NCBI RefSeq assembly: GCF_030035675.1
Contig: NC_084480.1
Location: forward strand, 127,174,738-127,238,737
Source of the DNA: Rhineura floridana
Taxonomy: Eukaryota; Chordata; Lepidosauria; Squamata; Rhineuridae
Direction of reading: 5' to 3'
Length of the DNA stretch: 64,000 nucleotides
Shown: positions 56,637 through 64,000 of the stretch, piece after piece
Numbering within the stretch: position 1 is the stretch's first letter
Layout: each line of letters begins with the position of its first letter
Position numbers and translations under genes: made by a program
The notes under the pieces: generated by a model
The model's database searches: none
Told to the model about the DNA's origin: nothing
What the model saw: only the letters and a program-made list of their open reading frames with translations

Positions 56637-57060
56637 GGGTTGCCATATTGCCCGGTTAGTCGGGTTTTACCCAGATTCTTTGCATGCCACCCGGCGCCCG
56701 TTTAGCCCCTTAAATGGCCCGAATTCTCAGCTTTAATTTTTTTAAAAAAATTAAGTTTCTAGGTGGTCCGGTTCTTGAGATATACATAAAAACGTCACCC
56801 CCCGACTGTTAAATCTTTCTTTAAACAGTACTGTATAGCACTTTGTAGCTTTAACCCCGCCCGTTCAGGATGGCAGCCAATCAGTGAAGCCAGGGTGGCA
56901 TTTGGTTGACCTCAGGCAGTGTCACTCTAGAAAACCTCATTTCAATGCCAGAAAATGGTGGTTTCCCCCCCTGTTTATCTGAAAATCTCATAAATTGGGT
57001 AAGTGTATACATTTCAGGTTTTTTCTCTTGTGTGCAGGAGTCAGATCCTGGGCAGTATTT
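56637..57060. repeat. Dispersed repeat A, copy 3
   Basis: agggttgccatattgcccgg, aagtttctaggtggt and aaaatctcataaattgggta match the copies at 21958 and 37088. A distal piece (gacaataaactgttatatgg, gtatggagtctta) follows at 57716-57800 after the MITE. Confidence 0.65.
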
Positions 57061-57076
57061 TGAAAACCTTCCCAAT

Positions 57077-57414
57077 TAGGGTTGCCAGGTTCAGGGCCTG
57101 AGACTTATCCTGTATCTTTAGGAGAAGAGAAGGTCAGCCAAGTGCAGGTGTGCTTGCAACCCTGTAATGGGAAAAGCCACAAGGTGGAATCCTCCCTTCC
57201 TCCTGCACAACTTTTAAAGATACAGAAGACATCTTTGAGGCTGGGCCTGGCAACCAAGAGGTCTTCTGTATCTTTAAAGGTTGTGCAGGGGGAAGGGAGA
57301 ATTCCACCTTGTGGTTTTTCCCATTATAGAGTTGCAAGAACAACTGCACTTGGCTGACCTTCACTTCTCCTAAAGATACAGGATCAGTTTCAGGCCCTGA
57401 ACCTGGCAACCCTA
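57077..57414. mobile_element. Foldback MITE, hAT-like (copy Z)
   Basis: Same family as 30137 and 31515: ends tagggttgccaggttc and gaacctggcaaccctа-type, with a perfect 8-bp duplication ttcccaat (57069-57076 and 57415-57422). The loop again contains cctggcaacc. Confidence 0.92.
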
Positions 57415-57800
57415 TTCCCAATACTTGCTTTTGTAAAAGCAATGTTAATCCCATATGCCCAGAGTAAATCCCATTGAATTCAACAGGACTTACTTTTGAG
57501 TAGACATGGTTATGAATGTGCTGAAAATCAATGGGACTTTGGAGTGAATGTAAAAAAGAATTGTGTTTGTGTTCTAACTCTTTCTGTCGCTCTCTCCAGT
57601 CCTATTTTAAAGCAAGTAGGCAGGGCTTACTTAGGTATTACAGTTTTTATTCTGTAGGAAACTAATACTGATTTTTAAAAAACTAATACTGATTTTTCTG
57701 CAATGACCAGCTGGTTTGACAATAAACTGTTATATGGGCTGCATGTATTTATACATCTGCAGTTTGTGCGTGTACGTGTATGGAGTCTTATGATTCGGAA

Positions 57801-58000
57801 TTTTGGGTTGTGTGAATGAAGTTGCTTATCACTTGAGGTTGCATTTCTGTCCCTGTTTGAGTAAGCCCCACTGAATATGCTGGGACTTGCTTCTGAATAA
57901 ATAAACCTAGGATTGCACTATAAATATCTTTACAGTTTGTGTAAATAATAAATATATTTGATAGTCATGCTTATATAAATATTTCTTCATTTATCATATT
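57801..58000. other. Unassigned DNA with the AGTAAG.CC motif
   Basis: Short pieces of the motif (gagtaagccccactgaatat) lie at about 57860. Nothing else was recognised. Confidence 0.4.
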
Positions 58001-58102
58001 TTTGGTTTTTGGTTAGGAATCCTGACTGGTTGTGAGATGCTTAGTTTTCTGCCTTACTCATAGGAATCTTGTTGTGGTTGGTATGGTATTGCATTTAAGA
58101 AA
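58001..58102. repeat. Direct repeat flanking an L2 fragment (left)
   Basis: About 100 bp (gaatcctgactggttgtgag, gccttactcataggaatctt, gttgtggttggtatggtatt) recurs at about 58754-58856 with about six differences. Confidence 0.85.
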
Positions 58103-58189
58103 TCATGGTACGAAATGGCCTGAATCAGTATAAGGCAGATTCCTTGGTTCCTAAAAGTGGGAAGAGACTCAAGGGCCACAGTGACTCCA

Positions 58190-58720
58190 ACATTTATTTA
58201 TGTATTTTTATTTACAACATTTATATACCGCTTTATTGTAAAAAATCTTAAAGCGGTTTACAGAAAGAATTAAAACAATAAAATTATTGGCAAAAGCGTT
58301 AAGGACAGATACTTAAAAAAAACATTCAAAATAATAAAACCAACAATGAGTTAAAAACAGATTTAAAAACACAATAGCTTCCACATACCTGGAAAGGCTT
58401 GCCTCAAGAAAACTGATTTTAGCAGGTGCTGAAAAGAGGTGTCTGCCTAATGTCAATAGGCAAGGAGTTCCAAAGCATAGGTGCTGCCACTTTACAGGAC
58501 TGATTTCTTACAAGAGCAGAACAAGTACTGTACTATGTGGCACCCATAACATGGAAAGCACAGCTTGAACTTGGCCTGGTAGCAAATCAGCAACCAATGC
58601 AGATTTCAGAGTAGAGGTATTATGTGCTGATAGGATCTCAGTCATGTCAGCAATTGTGCTGCAGCATTCTGCATTAACTGCAGTCCCCAGGTCAGGTTGT
58701 GCTGCATGGGGATTTCTGTG
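58190..58720 (-). mobile_element. L2 3' fragment with a variant perfect hairpin
   Basis: tttatttatgtatttttatt terminus, then a 9-bp perfect stem accgcttta (58227-58235) and taaagcggt (58249-58257), A-rich 3' UTR and coding remnants. It lies between the two 100-bp direct repeats. Confidence 0.7.
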
Positions 58721-58753
58721 ATCTTGGCTGACTGGCTGCTAGGATTTTTTTAG

Positions 58754-58856
58754 TTTGGGTTTTTGGTTATGAATCCTGACTGGTTGTGGGATGCTGAGTT
58801 TTCTGCCTTACTCATAGGAATCTTGTTGTGGTTGGTATGGTATTACATTTAGGAAA
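58754..58856. repeat. Direct repeat flanking an L2 fragment (right)
   Basis: Partner of 58001-58102, about 94% identical by eye. Confidence 0.85.
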
Positions 58857-59500
58857 GTGTTACTGCCTTTTGTGTTGTTTTTTTCCTATTTGCATTTCAC
58901 TTATCTTTAACCTCACTCCGTTACAGCCATAGAAGCAACAGCAGCCATATGCAAGGTAATTAACTCCCATTAGTGATAAGAACAAGAATTTATCATTATT
59001 ATTTTAATTAAAACAAGAGGTTTATGAGTACTTTGAAGAGGACCAGATATTTACTTTCTTTCTGAGCCCAGGACTGGGTCTTTCATGATGCCCGGTGGGG
59101 GGGGGGAGAGCGGAGAGTAGTCGATAAGACAGACATCCTGGCATTGGTAATCTAATTAGCAAGGTATGTGTGGGGTTGTTGCACACTTCCAGGCCCAGTT
59201 TCGTTTTGAGTATGGAGGTGGAAACTGTGTAGATGTGGTTGATCAAAGGGAGAAGAAATTTTGAGTTAAGCAAAGCTCTGCTTTTATAAAACCTAAGAAA
59301 CATACAGATACTTTGAATGTCTGAGTGCCTGCACCAGTGGAAAACTGGAGGAACTTGTAAAACTTGCTGCAACAGTATTTAGAACTGAGCATGTGGTGTG
59401 AAAGACTCCTTTTCCTAACATTTTGGCTTCCTGTTTTTCTCCTCCCACCACATATCTGAAATATATTGTGTATGTAATGGTTAATCATACTAAAAAATGT
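58857..59500. other. Unassigned DNA
   Basis: Contains a G-run near 59097. No recognised element. Confidence 0.4.
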
Positions 59501-59540
59501 AAATAAGTTTATTTTGGTCAATGACCAGCAAAGGTTAACC
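59501..59540 (-). mobile_element. 3' tail of the LINE-A family
   Basis: aataagtttattttggtcaa then tgaccagcaaagg is the reverse complement of the LINE-A terminus (tggtcattgacc...ataaactta). Confidence 0.65.
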
Positions 59541-59712
59541 ATACTGCTGCCCTGACTTACTTTATGTTTGTTGCTATTTTGTGTTTTTATTATGTTTTTA
59601 TATTGATTGTGTATTTTTGTTGTTTTTATTATATTTGTAAGCTGTGCTGAGCTCTGTTTTTAACAGCAGAAGGGCAGGATATAAATCCTCTTAATCAATC
59701 AATAAATATTCC
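59541..59712 (+). mobile_element. LINE/SINE 3' tail of L2 type
   Basis: aagctgtgctgagctctgtt, agggcaggatataaatcctc and aatcaatcaataaata resemble an L2-type 3' terminus on the plus strand. Confidence 0.6.
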
Positions 59713-60835
59713 ATAGTGTTGGAAACTAGAGTCTAGGCATTTAAGGCTGAAAATGTTGCTTTTAAAAAAAAGATTTCTCACATCTTTCCCCAGTTTTTGG
59801 TGGTAATTCCTAGGCACAAAAACAAAACAACTGGACAATCCAAATATTAATATGCAAATAATTTGCATAATATGCATATTAGCCTGCCTGGATTTGTGGA
59901 ACTGGAATATGCAACCCTAGAAGTAAATGCCATAGAGTTCAGTGAGATTAGTGAGGAAAAGCACAGCAAACGAGGGAAGGGGAGGGGAGAAAGAGAGAGA
60001 GTTTAGCACCTGAAGGATCACAGTACCATCCTAAACATGTCTTACTTCTCATGGCCTTCTGGTTTCCTTTATTAATTTTTTATATATATATATATGCATG
60101 TGTGTGACTATCAACTGGTGGGAAAAGTATTGGCCGACATGAGCATTTATGCCACAATAACTCTGTTGATCTGTATTTTACTATAAAACTGAATAATGGG
60201 TCAAAATATATTTTGAAGGTAACTCTCCTGTCCCAAAATATTATCCTGTTCTGTTGCATGCACAGTGCACACACCCATTTCCTCAATTTTGTTCACATCA
60301 GAATGAGAAACAATTGTATTGGATGATGTGTTCTTTTAAAGATGGCAAATATATCTGTGTGGTGTGTGTGTGTCTCAAATGTGTAGTTAGGGCTGAAGTG
60401 GGGGGAGGGGCAAATGATAATCCAGAGAGTAGCAGATGATTAAAGAATCAGTAAAGAGGAGAATCACTGCCAACAAAGGCATGCTGGGGCCCACTAGGGC
60501 TGTTTATGGTCCTTGCAGCATCCTTTCATATTTCTTATTTTATAAAATATTCTGTAGTCCAAGGGCAGCTGGACAGGCATGTACATGGCTATAGATGCTC
60601 ACTTTATTAATTTTACTGTTAAAAATGTTATTGTCCATTTCTGTGATAAATTGGTGCTTACTCCCAAGTAAATGTGTTAACATCTGGAGATGTTACAAAT
60701 ACTATTTCAACCTGTAGTCACAATGGCGCTATGATTTAAGTGAGCGTTTAAAATGAGAAATCGCATACGTTGAGTGTATTTCAAATAGTAAAATCAGGGT
60801 TAACACACTGCTTTTGCTTGTTGTTTACTGTAGCT
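59713..60835. other. Unassigned DNA with one unit of the 55985-type repeat
   Basis: 59926-60050 (gccatagagttcagtgagat, cacagcaaacgagggaag) is a single diverged unit of that tandem family. A (ta)n run lies at 60081-60095. The rest is unassigned. Confidence 0.5.
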
Positions 60836-60975
60836 GGGGGGAGGGGAAACTGTGGCCTCCAGATGTTGTTAGATTTCAGTTCCCATTAACCCCAGCTAGC
60901 ACAGCCAATAGTCAAGGATGATGGGAGTTCAACTCCAACAACACCTGGAGGGCCATAGGTTGCCCTTCTCCACAC
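60836..60975. mobile_element. Palindromic hAT-type MITE
   Basis: aaactgtggcctccagatgt and cacctggagggccataggtt are inverted, and atgatgggagttcaactcca is typical of this common amniote MITE type. Related to 36658-36787. Confidence 0.65.
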
Positions 60976-61329
60976 TAACATAGCTGTAACATAGATGCAG
61001 TTGTAAAGCACAGAATAGTGAGGGGGGGGAGGCAGGATATGACGCACAGGGGAGAAGACAAGTGAAAATTGCTATCTTGAGAAAAGGTGGGAAAATGTAC
61101 CAGTAATCTAGTAAAGGGGGTGGGGAGAAAGATTTAGGAATCTGAAGTTACAGTGCAGTCCAAACCATGTTTATTCAGAAGTAAGTTCCACTGAGTTTAT
61201 TGGGGCTTACTTCTGAAGTGAAAGTGAACATAGAATTACAGCCTTTAACTTCTAAATTCAATCCTTTTCTTTAAATACTAGGTGATTTATCAATAAATAT
61301 TATAAAATTTATGTCTATTAAATGTTCAG
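60976..61329. other. Unassigned DNA with the AGTAAG motif
   Basis: 61175-61225 (cagaagtaagttccactgag ... ggggcttacttctgaag) is a short near-palindrome of the dispersed motif. Confidence 0.45.
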
Positions 61330-61349
61330 TGTGACATACGTATTCCTGC

Positions 61350-61506
61350 TACAATATATCCTCAGAATAGCCCTATGAGGTAGCTTAGGCTGAGAAGGTG
61401 ACTAGCCCAAAAGTCACCTAGTGAGTTTCATGGCTGAATGAGGATTTGAACCCAGGTCTCCCAGGCCCTAGCCCAGTACTCTTATCACTACACCACACTG
61501 GCTTTT
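61350..61506 (-). mobile_element. tRNA-derived SINE head
   Basis: On the minus strand: gccagtgtggtgtagtgata (A box region), gggttcaaatcctc (B box at about 61442-61455), then the conserved body cactaggtgacttttgggct. The 3' part is missing. Confidence 0.8.
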
Positions 61507-62744
61507 GCAGGACTTGTACACTACAGTACCTCTATAAATCCAATGTAAATTACCCACTATACTTTTCTTCCTTGGTCTATTAAAACCTATTGAAATCAAT
61601 CGTAATGTAAATTCTGTTGTGTGCTTTATATTTCCTCTTAAAGGTCAAGAGAGAGAAATATAGCCAGGACTCTTCCCATAATTTGATGACATAGGTCAGC
61701 AGTGATACATGGGGGGCAGAATGGCCGTGGCACAGAGATGACAAGGTTGGGGGTACTGTGGCCCACCTGCTGCAGGATGGTGGTGCCACCAGCCCTAAAC
61801 TTGCAGGCACCTTGTCCATCCCCATTCAGTGAGTGGCAATGCTGTCATTATTGAGAGAGCACTGCTGTTGCAGAGTCCGGGATCTACCCTGTGTTTTACT
61901 AGAACCCCAAGAGCCACCAACTACAGACAGCTGCAAAAGACGTACGTCTAGTATGAAAAAACATGGTGTCTCTGAGAAGTTTCTGAGCACAGGCTTATCA
62001 GAACTGAGATGAGCTCACTGTCTTTCCGCTCATAGATCTATTCCTTCTTTCCACAAGTATTCTTAATTTCAGTTGTCAAATTTCCAAATGGATGTGTCCT
62101 TTTGTTACTATTGTTAAACAACTGGAAGCCAGAAGCGCTTGCCAGTTGACTACAAATCTCCCAGGGATCTACCAACAGATTACAGTCTATTTTCTGGCCA
62201 TCCCTGCACTAAATCATTTGTATGGGTACAGGCGTACCTTGCAGGGTTGTTGTAGCATGGTTCAAAGGGGTGCTTGCAGGAATGAAACTACAATAGCAAA
62301 GGTAAGACTCTTCAAAACATTGCCAAAGAAGGCATTGTCAAAAAGGCCATGCCACCTTTCTACTGTGTACCCAGAAACTGAGAAGAAAAAATGGTGGACT
62401 TGCTCATCTCTGTGCAGCTCCTACCTTCTGTGTCAAGTGTCATGTGCCATGCACCAAAATTAGACACACCTGATGGTCAAATGCATGATAATGGCTTCCT
62501 CCATTAGAAACCGCTGTCAGAAGTAGCTGCATCACATGGTTTTATGGTAACACAAACCTACCTTGTAGGGTTGTAATACTCTGGATTAGGATGGTTAGAC
62601 TTCACGTTTTTGGTATTGATTATTTTAATCGTTATTATTATTACAAAAACCCAAGATCCATCAATGAGAACAAGCCACAAAATATATACCCTTAGAGTTA
62701 AATAATTCTTAGCCCAGGAATTTGTTCTGAGTTCCAAAATTGAC
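61507..62744. other. Unassigned DNA
   Basis: A 123-codon frame at 62092-62463 has no recognisable features, so I do not call it a gene. Confidence 0.4.
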
Positions 62745-63039
62745 GTTACCAAATTCTTCCAAGCTACACAGCAAGTGGATTGGACTGTGAAAGACCAACT
62801 CAAATTGTGTTTGCATTTTGACCAATTTGTAGGGCAGTCCAGTATCTCAGAGAGGAGGTCAGGTCTCCTGCTCCCCTGGTGCATTCACTATAGCTGCCCA
62901 ATTTCCCCGCTTTTTAAAGTTTGATAAAGAAATAGCTGTGGGCTGAAGGTACATTCTTAAACCACAAGGTTTTTTGCCTATTAGTGAATTTCTCTGCTTT
63001 TTAATCCGCGAGGTAAGAAAAGGGATCCTGTGCAAGCTT

Positions 63040-63965
63040 GCTGAGAATGGATTGATCATTTGCATGCTTATTAAGTTCAATGGGATTTACTTCCCTGCAA
63101 TCATGCTTAGGATAGGTGAAACTGACCACAGGAGATGGGGAGGGCAGGAGGAGGAAGAGGATGAGGGAGGGGAGGAAAGGCAGAGGGGAGGACTAGGATG
63201 GGAGCAGGCAGGAGGGGGAGGGGAGGAGGACAGGTTTGATCATTTGCATGTTTATTGAGTTCAGTGCAATTTACTTCCGTGCAATCATGCTTAGGATAAG
63301 CTGGAGTGGGCAGGGGATGAGGAAGGTAGAGGAGAGGGGAAGGAGGGGGAATGCAGGTCTGATCATTTGCATGCTTATTGAGTTCAGTGGGATTTACTCC
63401 TATGCAATCATGGTTAGAATAGGAAAAACCGACCATGGGGGAGGAGGCAGGGGAAGGGGAAGGAGCATATTGGAGGGGGGCAAAGGAAGGGGGAGGGTTT
63501 GATCATTTGCATGCTTATAGAGTTCAATGGTATTTACCTCTGTGCAATCATGCTTAAGATAGGTAAAACTGACCATGGGGATGAGGAAGGGGAGGGGGAG
63601 GAGGAGGAAGTGGAAGGAGGGAATTGGAAGGGGATGGGGAGGGAGGGCCAAAGGACGGGGGAAGTAAGGGGCAAGAGGGAGGGGATAGGAGGGAGAAGGG
63701 AGGGTGGGTTTGATCTAGGATTACCAGGCTCAGGGCCTGAGAATGATTCTATATCTTTAAGAGAAGAGAAAATTCAGCCATGTGCATTTTTTCTTGCAAC
63801 ACTGTAATGGGAAAAACCACAAGGTAAAATTCTCCCTTCCCCCTGCACAACTTTTAAAGCTATAGAAGACCTCTTGGAGGCTGGGCCTGGCAACCCTAGT
63901 TTGATCATTTGCATACTTTTTGAGTTCAATGGGATTTATTTCTGTGCAATCATGTTTGAAAATGG
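63040..63965. repeat. VNTR of copy 2
   Basis: Same box and G/A-tract design as 2290-3085. Purine tracts differ in length between the copies while the boxes stay conserved. Confidence 0.85.
63716..63898. mobile_element. Single-arm version of the foldback MITE (copy W)
   Basis: 183 bp: taggattaccaggctc at the left, ggcctggcaacccta at the right, with a perfect 8-bp duplication gtttgatc (63708-63715 and 63899-63906). Its interior equals one arm of the 337-bp foldback elements, and its right end equals the sequence found in their loop. Confidence 0.9.
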
Positions 63966-64000
63966 AAATGGATTGCCTTCAAGTCGACCGAATTTATGAG

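Larger units (their letters stand above)
62745..64000 (-). mobile_element. SINE-VNTR composite repeat, copy 2 (cut by window end)
   Basis: Parts on the minus strand from the right: start of the BovB-like SINE end (63965-64000, gattgccttcaagtcgaccg), five VNTR units with boxes near 63059, 63241, 63365, 63505 and 63907, the linker (ggatcc...ttacctcgcgg), then the unique segment 62990-62745. Unit 4 has gagcatattggaggggggca, as copy 1 has gagcgtattggaggggggca at 2771, so the units correspond one to one. The single-arm MITE at 63716 is inserted in the last spacer. Confidence 0.6.

Noticed and set aside
62092-62463. 123-codon frame as a possible host exon
   Set aside because: No recognisable domain, no splice or promoter context seen, and the length is within chance expectation.
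63107-63807. Frames in the second VNTR
   Set aside because: Same artefact as copy 1.

Overview
The window looks like a repeat-rich, gene-free stretch of a squamate reptile genome, most likely a lizard. The grounds are BovB (RTE) LINE ends, a tRNA-headed SINE whose 3' end resembles that BovB end, abundant L2 LINEs, a CR1 LINE, an L1-type ORF1, a Vingi/Jockey-like LINE family, many hAT-like MITEs with 8-bp target duplications, and one young Ty3/Gypsy LTR element. I recognise no host exon, tRNA or rRNA gene. Every long open frame is a transposon frame or low-complexity sequence.

Layout. 1-3300: unassigned DNA, a BovB end, then a composite repeat (foldback, five-unit G-rich VNTR, SINE). 3400-7110: a palindromic repeat split by a 3.3-kb hAT-like element that itself holds an L2 copy with a long open RT frame. 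8640-21660: an L2 tail hit by a long LINE (LINE-A), which was hit in turn by a full-length LTR element (11590-17893). LINE-A is flanked by a direct repeat of over 200 bp. 21661-31500: decayed repeats and unassigned DNA. 29870-31851: a piece of the composite repeat and two foldback MITEs. 32020-33939: a complete ORF1-only L1 derivative with an 18-bp target duplication. 34080-38330: CR1-like, L2, MITE and BovB pieces. 38400-40040: a SINE split by a CR1. 40348-40566: a perfect (TTG)73 array. 41500-44850: an old L2. 44858-45728: a hAT MITE and a SINE. 46764-53079: a second full-length LINE of the LINE-A type (LINE-B) with a 14-bp target duplication. 53251-54081: a hAT MITE carrying a C/T minisatellite. 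54300-64000: SINEs, L2 tails, an alternating-length tandem repeat, a MITE, and a second copy of the composite repeat that runs off the end.

Most notable: (1) the SINE-VNTR composite repeat, present twice with the same order of five VNTR units; (2) the HAL1-like ORF1-only L1; (3) LINE-A and LINE-B, where ORF1 lies in frame with ORF2 and a single TGA-CAR separates them; (4) L2 3' ends sharing a hairpin whose arms covary between copies; (5) a foldback MITE and its apparent single-arm form; (6) the LTR element with integrase upstream of reverse transcriptase and a SCAN-like segment in gag.

The nesting gives relative ages: L2 tail, then LINE-A, then LTR element; SINE, then CR1; palindromic repeat, then hAT; composite VNTR, then single-arm MITE. 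All comparisons were made by eye, so edges without a target duplication are approximate.
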